Notes under the pieces: model-generated
What the model saw: only the letters and a program-made list of their open reading frames with translations
Told to the model about the DNA's origin: nothing
Database searches by the model: none
Assembly: GCA_021234155.1 (NCBI GenBank)
Contig: JAJEKV010000057.1
Coordinates: 4,867,821 to 4,931,820, forward strand
Reading direction: 5' to 3'
Source: Isoetes taiwanensis
Lineage: Eukaryota; Streptophyta; Lycopodiopsida; Isoetales; Isoetaceae
DNA: 64,000 bases
Position numbers and translations under genes: made by a program
Part shown: positions 22,823-33,159 of the stretch, one piece after another
Numbering within the stretch: position 1 is the first letter of the stretch
Layout of the letters: every line of letters starts with the position of its first letter

Positions 22823-24073
22823 TCAGGCTTTTCCATTTAGATCAAACAATTCCAACACACCAAAATCTTCTATCTCTTGCAAGCTGCCATCCCCTAGTTG
22901 CACATAACCAGCTCCTTTTTTCTTGCACTCCTTGAGCAATTTTGAATCACATGTCACGGTCTTTTCAGCTCCTGAATCTATTACCAAGAATTTGTTACTT
23001 TTCTTTTTCAAATCACTTGAAACAGACATAATGCAATCATTATTTACCTCAGTTGTTTCATCAATCTCCTCTTCTTCAACTGATTTTGATTCCTGAATAA
23101 TATTAATGGTTGGATTCCCCCTTTGAATTATTTTTCCTCTTCCTGATCCACCCTTATAGTTAGAACCTCTTCCTCTTCCTCTACCTCTCCCAAAATTTCC
23201 TTTTGGACTAGGGCCGCTTGCTGCCATGTGACCTTTTCCATCACAGTTATAACATCTTATCATTCTTCCTTCATTTGGGCAATCAGCCTTGAGATGACCA
23301 AACTGGTTGCAATTATAACATGGCCCCACTTTCTCTTTATTAGCATTTCCACTTTTTTTATATTTTCCAGTAAACAAGACTTCAGCAGAATTTTCTTCAT
23401 CATCTAGCTCAACTCCCCTTTGTTCAAATTCAGTTCTTATCATTTGAACAGCATGTTCTTTTGACCTTGCAACATTTCTTATCAAGGTAGACAATTGACT
23501 GTTGTGAGACACTGACCTAGCGACAAAATCTGATAGTGTTCATTCAAAATGATTCCTGCCCCATCAAGATCAGCTATAATGGAATCAAACTTCTCTAAGA
23601 ATTCTGTCAAATTGTCTTTTTCATATAGCTTTAGTTTCCTAAGTTGCTTTTCCAAAACATCAATCTGAGAAGACGTTTTAATCTCATATTGATTCACCAT
23701 ATATTTCCACATATCTTTAGGATTCATACCTCTTAACTTGAGTTTGATAGCAGCACCTACTTTGCTTGTAATAATTGCTTGAGCCTCCATTATCTTCAAT
23801 TTTTTTTTTTTGGACTGCAATTATTTTTGATGCAACAGTAGCCACTTTACCTCCATCACCTGCAGTGGATTTTTCAGCAGTTGAGCTTTCAGCTCCTTCA
23901 GCACTTGAACTTCCAGAATCTACCACTGTGTTAGCATTTCCTTCCTCAATGAGATACCAAAGATTTTCAAACTCCAGCACCTGCCTAATCCCATGTTTCC
24001 AAACTTGAAAACCTGTGTCTCCCTTAAATACTTCAATAGAAGTCAACAGGTTAGCTCCAAATCTTGTTGACAT
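22823..24073 (-). pseudogene. Copia Gag and protease, copy B
   Basis: Gag starts at 24073 (MSTRFGANLL). It breaks at the T-run near 23805 and again at the 4-bp loss near 23520, and then reads through the zinc knuckle CYNCNQFGHLKADC and the protease VIDSGAEKTV. One further break near 22823 (CTACAG read as CTCAGG) separates it from the integrase frame. Confidence 0.85.
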
Positions 24074-24078
24074 TGTTA

Positions 24079-24090
24079 GCTCTGATACCA
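24079..24090 (-). other. Copia primer-binding site, copy B
   Basis: TGGTATCAGAGC on the minus strand one base inside the 5' LTR. Confidence 0.85.
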
Positions 24091-24091
24091 A

Positions 24092-24634
24092 TGAAGGGAT
24101 TTTACAAGACTTACTTACGAGAATCTTAGAATACACCTTTGCTCATATGGATACAAATTATATCGTTTACGGTTACAACCCAGCCGAGAGCCCAAGCGCT
24201 CGATCTTAGTTCTCGATTCTCAAGTCTGCTCCACACACACACACAATGATACAATCTGCCGCTTAAAATTGATCACTTTCGATTCGATTGCTTCATTTCG
24301 GCTAGGCGGATATCTGAGGAGTTTCCATTTTTATCCAATTACAATATCCCACAGGCGTAAACCAAGTCTACGTACCATTGAAACCTAACTATGTTTCGGA
24401 TGTATAACTTCTCCACGCGAACTTTATCTGGCGGTGGAATTATACGGTATTTGTTAGCTTTATACCGCTTTAGAATTTGATTTAAAACACTTCAAAGACA
24501 AGCAGCGCCCCATGTCAGATTTTTGTACTTACCATCTGCATTCACTGCCACTGCTTCTCATGAATGCTTAACCCTACTCTCCTTTTGTTATTCGGAGATT
24601 TCAACTTCAAATATTACATGATTAATTTCCTTCA
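24092..24634 (-). repeat. Copia 5' LTR, copy B
   Basis: It matches 12408-12938, with a few local differences around 24135-24190 and 24280-24310. ATCCC follows at 24635-24639. Confidence 0.85.
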
Positions 24635-24639
24635 ATCCC

Positions 24640-27142
24640 ATCGATCTCTACCGTTGGATCTACTTAACCTTAGGAACTCAAGAATTGATACATGCATATC
24701 TAGGAAAAGAATTTAATCTTTATACATGCTCTAAGGTCCCAAATAAATTATTCTTGCCATTACTCAGCAAAACTTCACACACACCCAAAGCTTTAAAAAT
24801 AATATTAACTTCAATCCCATATATAATAACAATAATAGTCAAGTTAATTGAACAGCAATCCACATGCATCTACCCTCGCTTTTCCGAAGCTTGGCTACTC
24901 TCTGGAGCGTCTTTCACCTCTGCTTACACCATTAACCACGGGGTTAGTCACACGGACTAAGTGGGGATCGGGGATCTAGGTCACAGCTAGCATCAATAAT
25001 CACAAAGCATTAACTTAGAACAATAATGTAGCCTTACCATAACCTCGCCCCTGCAATCCAAGTAATCAATCCAAGTAATTAATCCAACAAGCACAATGCA
25101 TAGTTATACCAAGCATAGCCATTGCAACTAGATTCCAACATTAAAACCACATATACAAAAGCCAAGCAACCAAAGCATCAACATTGCAACCAATATTCCT
25201 CTGGGTCTGAGCAAGGTCAACTCGGCTGATCAGGCCAGTGACATAGAGGCGGGGTAACCACGTGTGTACACACCCATCCATGATGCGTCCAGCATTGGAG
25301 GACCACTTAACTGTGCATGACGTTGTACCATACGGTACCAACGCCCGATGTTCCAATAATAGCAATACATTCTTACTATGCAAAAACCGCGAGTCTAGAC
25401 CATCGCACCTAGACTCCGGCCCCAGAGGTCTATATCAAAGAATTACACCATAGATAAATTCTTACAATTCATTAACATCGTAACACATGCCTTAACAAGC
25501 TCAACGCCAATTACATTCCATAAGACACACTTTACGTAGCAAGAAAAGTCCAACCATAGCCTTAATAATGCAAATGCAATCATCACTACTAAATTAAAAC
25601 CAAACTTCTACATCTTTCAAAGATTCACTAACAACAAGGTCGCTAGCTATATTTAAGACTATAATAATGGTTTAATCTATAACATTAACTATCGTTATGC
25701 TTCCCTTACAAATCCTCTCCATACACAACACATGTGCTAGGTATTTTACCCCTCTTTATATTAACTAATTCCAAAGGTTTTAAAATATAACTAGCTAGAC
25801 AACTTATTAGGCTACCCATGTTATATTCATAAATAACTTATATCTATTAGCATCCCCTCCGTAACCTAGCCCTTAGTCTTAAACAAATACCTCGCCCAAC
25901 TCCTTGTTCCAGCTAACCCTTCATATATTACTTTAACTCATAGCCTTAGCTTAATCTTTAGTCTTATTTTTACTACCTTACTAACAACTAACTGATTGTT
26001 AACATTTCATTTTTTTACCTAACCCTAACGTGTATTAACAGGTCACGATTCCGGCCTGCAGCTGTCGGATATGGCCTCCAGGCCATCGAACCCATGCCAA
26101 ATCTTCTTAAATCCAGTCGATTCTGGCTCCAACAGAGATTTCCAAGTCTAATCTTACTGTTTGTGGTCATAGGAATTGATTCTAACAGGTTTTCTTCTTG
26201 ATAAAATTCAGACCAGCGACTGCCGGATCTGGCATCCAGGCCATTGATTCAGCTTGGAAAGCCCATGAAACCTTTCGATTTTGCCATCTTAGGAAGTTTG
26301 GATACAAATCAAGACAATCACATGCAAAATCGGCCCACTCTGGATCACTTTCTACTTGCCAAAAATCGAACCATTTGCCGCCAAATCTTGCCTGATACCT
26401 CCTGATTCTGGCTTCTTTGCACATTTCGGCCTTCCCAAGGCCTAAATCGACCCATTTTAGGGCGATTCTCATGCTTTCCGAGCATTCACATTCAATAGGA
26501 TCATGCCGACGCTGCCCTGCTGCATGCAAGAGAATTCTGCTGTCCTTGCTTGTTCTTACTTCATCAATTTAGATTTTAATCCATTCTTCCAAATTCTAAC
26601 CAATCTAAACCATTCCAGCTTCTTCTATCATAGATTACAGTCACACCTCTTACTATTACCATGACGGAAATTTCAGAAAAATATTCAGTTCGTTGCCAGC
26701 CATGCAAACCCAATTATTTCATTATTAAAGAAACACTATTCATGCCGTGCGTTCATGTTAACAACCATGCTCATACAATCCAATTCTATTCCCAGGCTAG
26801 ATACATAACCACAAATTTAAGCAAGCACATAAATGCTACACTAGAAAACCCCAGGTGTAAGTCTTGATCCCCACCTGGAGTCCCGCTTGCTTCATCTGCA
26901 CTCCAACACGCTCCCAAAGTATCGCTCACACCCTGCTCCTTCAGCAATTCGACTGCAATCTATCGCCTTCCAAATGCTTCACGCTGTACTTGTATTTATT
27001 ATTAATCACTAGTATATTTATCCGTATAATCTCTACATATACGATATATATACTCTGCATGCATAATATTTCAATTATTACTCCTTTGCATCCTTAAATA
27101 AAATAATTCCACAATGTACCTCAAAATCCTAGGTCCGTTACA
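24640..27142 (-). repeat. Gypsy LTR body, array copy 3
   Basis: It matches 12944-15442 closely. Short open frames are present but not conserved between copies. I see no gene in it. Confidence 0.8.
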
Positions 27143-27183
27143 GAATCTACAAACAGGATCATAATTCATATTGCCGATTTGCC

Positions 27184-27955
27184 ATGGCTCTAGGTTTCAC
27201 AACAATGAAATCGATGATTTATTATCCTCGAGGCGACAAAAATGGTCGAGACATTACCAAATTGCTCCAGGTTTTGCGAGAGGTTAGCCAAATCTCAGCT
27301 TATTCCTTCCAGCATCTAAATAATTCTACCAGGAAAATGATCCAAGAGTTTGGGAGTTCAAGAAGGCTGCCGGAAGAGGAGATTGGATATATGAAGGAGT
27401 GCTAGGCAAAAACCCTATGGAAATTGCAAAGGAAGTTGTGACAGTATGTAGTAAAACTATATCGAGGACTCAGTCTAGCGGCAAAGGTAATTTCACAAAG
27501 AGCAACTATGTTCCTTGTGTGGTGGTTCCTTCGATACCATCATGGAACTTGATCCCGTCACAATTAGGGAAGCAGTATGCTGCAGAAGCCTGGATGACCT
27601 GCAGGCAAAGATAGGCTCTGGAGGAAGTCTTGACTGCGAAACAATGGGATATGTGGATGTCAGGATTGGTCCAAATCCGTTCAGTGGTGAGGGTGCAACA
27701 ATGGCCTTTCTATGCACATCTGGTGGATAATTAGGGAAAGCAACTGGATATGGTTGTCAAGAGGTTGAAGGTAGCATTTGGAGAGAATACAAAAGAAGTA
27801 CATGCAAAGAAGAACTACTTGGAACATATGGAAGTGCAATCAGTGGCTCCCCAGATGGCTACAGAATTTAACAAGCGTACCAGAATGCTTGGAGGGACAA
27901 AACAGGTTTTCACATATCAACTTTGTCTTTTCAAAACGAAGATATGTAGTTGAAT
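27184..27955 (+). pseudogene. Unidentified protein-coding remnant upstream of eRF1 copy
   Basis: Three or four short frames follow each other on the plus strand: 27184-27405 (starting MALGFTTMKSMIYYPRGDK), 27399-27614 or 27515-27730 (LDPVTIREAVCCRSLDDLQ) and 27750-27953. Codon use and the Asp/Gly/Pro content look protein-like, but stops and shifts interrupt them and I recognise no family. It begins about 40 bp outside the gypsy array. It may be a broken gene, separate exons, or chance. Confidence 0.3.
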
Positions 27956-28109
27956 TTCAATATGAGGTGCATATCTACTTTCATATTAGAGCTTGTTCTC
28001 AGAATCATGAACTGCATTGTACTTTCAGATGAGTTTTCTATAAAAATTTGTTACTCGTGAAATGAAGGTTGTTTAAGTTGTGGAGTTTTGCAGTGAACAG
28101 ACAGAGAAG

Positions 28110-29245
28110 ATGGCAGATACAGGAGAAGATAAGAATATTCAGATATGGAAAATTAAGAAACTTATCAAGGCACTGGAATCTGCTCGTGGTAATGGAACAA
28201 GTATGATTTCTCTTATAATGCCACCACGTGATCAGATTTCTCGAGTTGTTAAGATGCTTGGGGATGAATTTGGTACCGCATCTAATATCAAGAATGGAGT
28301 TAATAGGCAATTCGTACTTGGTGCCATTACATCCGCACAGCAGCGTCTAAAGCTTTACAATAAGGTTCCTAATAATGGCCTGATACTATATACTGGTACT
28401 ATAGTTACTGATGATAGCAAGGAAAGGAAGGTAACAATCGATAAATTCCACACCGAGGCTCTCAATGAGTTGCTGGAATCAGATGACAAGTTTGGATTTA
28501 TTGTGATGGATGGTAATGGCACATTGTTTGGGACACTAAGTGGTAATACTCGTGAAGTTTTGCACAAGTTTACTGTAGACCTTCCTAAAAAGCATGGGAG
28601 AGGTGGGCAATCTGCTCTCCGTTTTGCTAGGCTCCGAATGGAGAAGAGGCACAATTATGTCAGAAAGACTGCAGAGTTAGCGACACAATTTTTCATCAAT
28701 TCAGTTACCAGCCATCCTAATGTTGTTGGTTTAATATTGGCTGGATCAACAGATTTTAAGACTGAATTAAGTCAATTTGATATGTTTGATCCACGACTTC
28801 AAGCCAAAATTTTAAATGTTGTAGATGTCTCAAGTATGTTTTTGGAGTGGATGACACACTGAAGGCCTTGGAAATGGGTGCTGTGGAGACATTGATTGTT
28901 TGGGAAAACCTTGAAGTCAACCGTTATGAATTGAAACACAGTGTTACTGGTGAAATTCTGATTAAGCACTTAAATAAAGCTCAGGAAGCAGACCAGTCTA
29001 GTTTCAGGGATCCAGAAACACAAGCAGAGCTGGAGGTTCAGGACAAGCAGTCCTTGTTGGAATGGTTTGCTGAGAACTATAAAAAGTTCGGTTGCACCTT
29101 GGAGTTTGTCACCAATAAATCTCAGGAAGGATCACAGTTTTGTAGAGGATTTGGAGGTATTGGTGGCATTTTGCGATACCAGTTAGATATGCGGGAGTTT
29201 GATGAGCTCTCAGATGATGGTGGTGTATATGAAGACTCTGACTAA
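28110..29245 (+). pseudogene. Eukaryotic peptide chain release factor 1 (eRF1), decayed copy
   Basis: eRF1 reads stop codons in the ribosomal A site and triggers peptide release. Here [29 protein letters not shown] (residues 165-167, [18 protein letters not shown]) and the C-terminal end [20 protein letters not shown] are clearly eRF1. Three faults stand out. NIKS is NIKN (59-62). About 16 residues carrying the YxCxxxF stop-decoding motif are missing between VTID and KFHTEAL. A deletion after NVVDVS removes about 42 residues and shifts the frame, so the first frame stops at 28862 while the C-terminal part resumes in another frame from 28833 to the TAA at 29243-29245. There are no introns inside the coding part, which allows a retrocopy, although plant eRF1 genes can be intronless; no poly-A tail is visible. 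Confidence 0.88.
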
Positions 29246-30620
29246 AAGCTTTCTAGAAGGGATGCAACTATCTGGCTGGTTTTCGTAGCAACGGTGAAAG
29301 CATGGAAGTTGTCAATTGTTTTCTAGTGATGGTTTGATTTTGTCTAATGTGGATGTCTATTGTCCATAGGCTGTAGTATTTTTCTTCTAGAAAATATTAA
29401 CTGTGGAATGGAAAGATGCTTTTCTGGACAAATGTAAAATGCATTAGTTGCGAATGGATCCTTGCTATGTACAGGATTATATATTTTGTTTTTTGTCAAT
29501 ACTTACTACTTGAATTCGTTTAAAAGAGATGCCATTGCCAAGTTGATGCAGGAATTATGGACGAGGCATTTGCTTTGAAATCCATCCATCATGCTTTTTA
29601 TGTCATGCGATACTAAATATAGTTGCATTTGTCTCAGTTTTGATAATTATTGTTTCTCATATGATTATACAATCCCAACCAAAAAAGGAAGACAAAGAAG
29701 TCCTACCATTGTCTCTATTCTTATCTATTTGGCCTCTATTCTTATCTATTTGGTTCACTAAAGATGTTCAGCTCAAAAAAAGACTAGGATAATATTGCCC
29801 TTTAGTTCAACTCAAAAGATAGTATTCATTGCTCATGCTTATCCTTCTATATATATTCTTTCTATATATATGATTACTAGCAAGCAGAATTAGCTTTATC
29901 TATTTGCCCTTCCCCCTTGCTGTCGTGCCACATATGTTGCCTGGCTCCTATTGTCGTCCTTTCAAGTACACTGCCCTTCTCCAGTAAGCACCGAGGTTTG
30001 ATCCAGAGGATGGGGACTGGAGATCATCTAATTGGATACCTCTTTGTTGGTAGTAATTTGCGTTGCACCGCCTACACTTCCATGGGCTGTCTATATTTAT
30101 CATGGAACTGCATTGGGGATAGTTAAAATTGTGATATTTTTTGTCTCTCTTTTATTGTAAATGACATTAATATAAGATGCGATACGCATTTCTGGAACGT
30201 TGATGTGTAGGTCTAGTGGAGCAAGAAAAAGTAAATTGAAAATTGTCACATTCATCAATAGGACAAAAGAAATTACATAGATCATCAATTTACTATTTAA
30301 CAAATCAACCATTATCTACTTAAAATGTCACCAAGGGGAAAATTAGAGCAAACACCGCGCTTGGCAGAAAATTTATTTTCCTTTGATTTTTTTTTTACAA
30401 AAATCCATCTTGTCTAAAAGATCTAATTGTTGCACCAAGAATAATAGGTTTGTACATCTCAGCTTGGAGGGATTGATTTTACGTCACAATAAAATCTACT
30501 TTCCACACTTGCAACTTGATGATTGACTTTAAAGCACTATGCATCAGAGACTATATAAACATCCCCTCAGGACATCGGAGGGCAACCCTCTGTGCGCAGC
30601 ACCTTGTTTGCTTTGGTATT
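29246..30620. other. Noncoding stretch after eRF1 copy
   Basis: AT-rich sequence, the first 200 bp probably the old 3' untranslated region. There is a small duplication at 29713-29755, where a phrase beginning TCTATTCTTATCTATTTGG occurs twice. I see no gene. Confidence 0.5.
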
Positions 30621-30653
30621 GTTTAATTCTTTGTTTCTTGCAGTCTAAATTGC

Positions 30654-31217
30654 TTGTTAAAGGTGGTAGGGAGGATTGTGCGCAAGAGGCAGGAATCAAA
30701 GATGGCTGTTACTGGGGTAAGAGTAGAAGGATTTAATATCCTAAGGGACCCGTTGTTTGTTAGAGCTAGGCTTGCATTTGTTGCAACCGCAGACATCTCT
30801 AGAAAGTCTGGTATAGGGGTAAAGCGTAACAAGGAACAGGCCATTCCCTATAATTCTGAAAAGGATTTACTTGCAGACCTAGATTATAAAATTGAAACTT
30901 CTCGTGGTGTTCAAAGACGCTTATGCTTTTATTTGTGCTCGAGATTTGCCATTAGGGGAGCTGGTGAGTTGTATGAAGTCAAGGATGTTGACTTGACACT
31001 TGAATCTGATGGTAAATCAGAGCATGTCATGTATAATGAAAGGACTAGTAAAACATGGGGAACATCTGTGATAAGGTATGATCCAAGCCACTTTAGACCT
31101 GCCATTTGGAGCTTCGAGGAAGACTTTCTGCTTATATATAAGCAGTACATTCGGCATCTTCCCTTGAAGGCACCAAGGCCTTTATTTCTGCAGCCGATTT
31201 CAAACTATAAACCTGGG
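30654..31217 (+). CDS. Crypton-type tyrosine recombinase-like (DUF3504) domain, partial
   Basis: An open frame of 188 codons, preceded by a splice-acceptor-like TTGTTTCTTGCAG at 30632-30644 and ended by GGG/GTAAGT at 31217/31218. Read against what I remember of the DUF3504 proteins (KIAA1958/ZMYM type, derived from Crypton recombinases), the order fits: a helix with DPLFVRARLAFVA, the GVKRNKEQAIPY step, a RRLCFYLCSRFAIRGAGEL block, then DGKSEHVMYNERTSKT and finally LFLQPISNYKPG. The C-terminal half that should hold the catalytic H-x-x-R and tyrosine is missing. Family assignment is from memory of pattern; it could be another plant helical domain. Confidence 0.5.
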
Positions 31218-31955
31218 GTAAGTTCTTGTTTATTAATTTCATGTTTTATTTGTTTTTGTGTTGCCCCTAGGGGGGCAAACCCTTGTTTATGTGGGCTTTT
31301 GGCATATCCTAGGTATATGCTAGAATATCCCTAAGATATGTGGTGACTGCTCCAAACCGCCTATTTCCTGTAAACTCTCGGTCAGCTGGTAAAGAACTCG
31401 ACGTCTCATTTTTCTTGAATCCAATTTCTTTCTTTTGCTGTGCCCAAGGTCGCTCTGTGGAGATCGGCAGCAGAACCAGTTGAATCGCCAGCAGAACCAG
31501 TCAGCCCAAGTCATTGGAACTGACGGTTCCAGAGACACTGCGTTGAGGGCTTTATGCAATTAAAAGATGTGATCATGGTTCAGATATTTTGCGTGAAGGG
31601 AGCCTATAGTTATTCGGTTTCATTGGATTTCAAGCCTTAAAGTTATTTGATGGATTTAGAAAAACAGACCATATTTGTCTCATTGAAAATGTCCATAATG
31701 GTAGGGGCAAGGATGTCCTGCACATGAACAAGAACTCAGTTCAAAGCTCCATGCCGTGAGAGAAGATGCACTAGGAAATTAAGTTTTGCTTTCTGTATAA
31801 TTCTTGTTATCTGTTCTTCCGAGTTTGTGTCCATGGAAGAGAATTTTTAGATTACGAAGGTGCCTTAAGTTTAAGGGTTTAGCTATTTCCTTGATTAATG
31901 GTTTTCCTTTACTTTAGTTTTCAAGTGCCTTGATGTTTACTGTAGTTTCATGCAG

Positions 31956-32979
31956 GGGCTTAAAAACTTCACCAAGACAGCTCGAGAAATCATTATCCAA
32001 ATACAAAAGATTGATGGTGATAATTATCCTGAAGTTAGTTTTCTATCACATTGAAGTGAACGTTTTAAAATTTGACAAATGCTGCTTGACATGTTTAGGT
32101 TAACGCTTTTAGTTGATGATGGGACTTGGGGGCATTTTTGGTTTGTTGAAGAACTACCCTTTATAAGAGTGCCAATGATAAAGTTTTGGTGTCAGAAAAG
32201 TGCACTTCTTATCTTCCTGGCTAAGAAGGAAAGAATTTCTTCGAGGTCAAATGTGGTCCATGTCCAGAAATATCCAAACAAGAAGTTTAAAATGGCACAG
32301 TGTTTAGGTTTTTGCAATATGTGAGTTTAGTATGCTCAGCAATTTCTAGATTAAGACTTTGTCATTTGATAAAGCAGCTCCAACCTGCGAATTTTGGTAA
32401 CAGCCTTTATAAATCTTCTAGACGGTCTACTAGCTGCATATTTTCTTCCTCATATGCATATAAAGGTCTACTTCCTTCCAAGTTTTTGTGTGCTTGTTGA
32501 TAGCATCTTTTAACTATTCAGCTCACAGACTTTATGCAGACTTTTCATTGTTAATGCTGGTCCGGGATTTCGGCTCCTATGGAACACCATCAAAGGTTTT
32601 CTCGATTCTAAGACAAGTTCAAAAATAACTGTACGTCTTGCATTTCAGGTTTAGAAGTCAATAAATTACCAAACTAGTTTCCCCTAGTGTTTCATCAGTG
32701 ATATTATGCTATGCAGCTTTAAGGTCTTAACAAATTGATTTCCTGCAGGTGCTAGGTAACAAGTTCCAAGGAAAATTGTTGGAATTTATTGATGAGAGGT
32801 AGTTATGGAAATTATGAAAGGAATTGCAATGCATACATTTGGTGTTTCATTTGATATAAGAATTCATTTCTCTGAACAGTGAACTACCCGACTTCCTAGG
32901 CGGAACTTGCACATGCTCTGCTGAAGGAGGATGCATGCGTTCAGATAAAGGACCATGGAAGGATCCCGAAATTATGAAG
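31956..32979 (+). pseudogene. Sec14/CRAL-TRIO phosphatidylinositol-transfer-like fragment, four exons
   Basis: Four exons with GT..AG borders: 31956-32033 ([19 protein letters not shown]), 32529-32630 ([18 protein letters not shown]), 32749-32798 and 32880-32979 ([18 protein letters not shown], then [15 protein letters not shown]). Phases agree throughout. They encode the middle and end of a CRAL-TRIO lipid-binding domain as in plant Sec14-nodulin proteins, which carry phosphoinositides between membranes. The N-terminal helices and the start of the lipid pocket are absent upstream, and no nodulin or coiled-coil tail is seen downstream. Introns are retained, so this is a DNA-level copy, not a retrocopy. 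It lies in phase behind the recombinase-like exon at 30654-31217. Confidence 0.85.
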
Positions 32980-33060
32980 GTGGTGTTTGTATATTAAAAA
33001 TGCCCGGGATAAAAATGGAACTTGGATTTCCAAAGTAATTTTTCTAAATTAATCAATTTA

Positions 33061-33153
33061 GAGATCTGTCGAGTGGCACAAGATTCGTTGGACAAAAATG
33101 CTCTTCTCGCAAAAGATCATGGGAATGGAAGTTGATTTCGTGTACTCATGTCC
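33061..33153 (+). other. Possible further exon after Sec14 fragment
   Basis: After an AG at 33059-33060 an open frame of about 31 codons (RSVEWHKIRWTKMLFSQKIM and on) runs to CCA/GTAGGC. It would continue the reading phase of the last Sec14 exon. The peptide is not Sec14-like and I do not recognise it, so this may be chance. Confidence 0.25.
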
Positions 33154-33159
33154 AGTAGG

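Larger units (their letters stand above)
20189..24634 (-). mobile_element. Ty1/copia element nested in gypsy LTR, copy B
   Basis: Same structure as copy A: 3' LTR 20189-20713, coding 20714-24073, PBS 24079-24090, 5' LTR 24092-24634, ATCCC at 24635-24639. The left target copy reads ATCCA because the adjoining CTG is altered to ACG. The copy has a 4-bp loss near 23520 and a T-run at 23803-23814 in place of the sequence at 12120-12130. Confidence 0.88.
20146..27142 (-). repeat. Gypsy LTR, array copy 3 (outer end), split by copia
   Basis: The third LTR copy, ending GTCCGTTACA at 27142 and followed by sequence found nowhere else in the window. This is the right-hand boundary of the array. The next five bases, GAATC, are the candidate target duplication; its partner would lie left of the window. 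The LTR carries the same copia insertion as the other copies. Confidence 0.85.

Noticed and set aside
28110-28862. eRF1 as an intact, shorter gene
   Set aside because: Two conserved stop-reading motifs are lost and the C-terminal domain is out of frame, which argues for a pseudogene.
31956-32979. Complete Sec14 gene
   Set aside because: No exons for the N-terminal helices or for the first half of the lipid domain were found in the preceding 1.3 kb, and there is no normal C-terminal tail.
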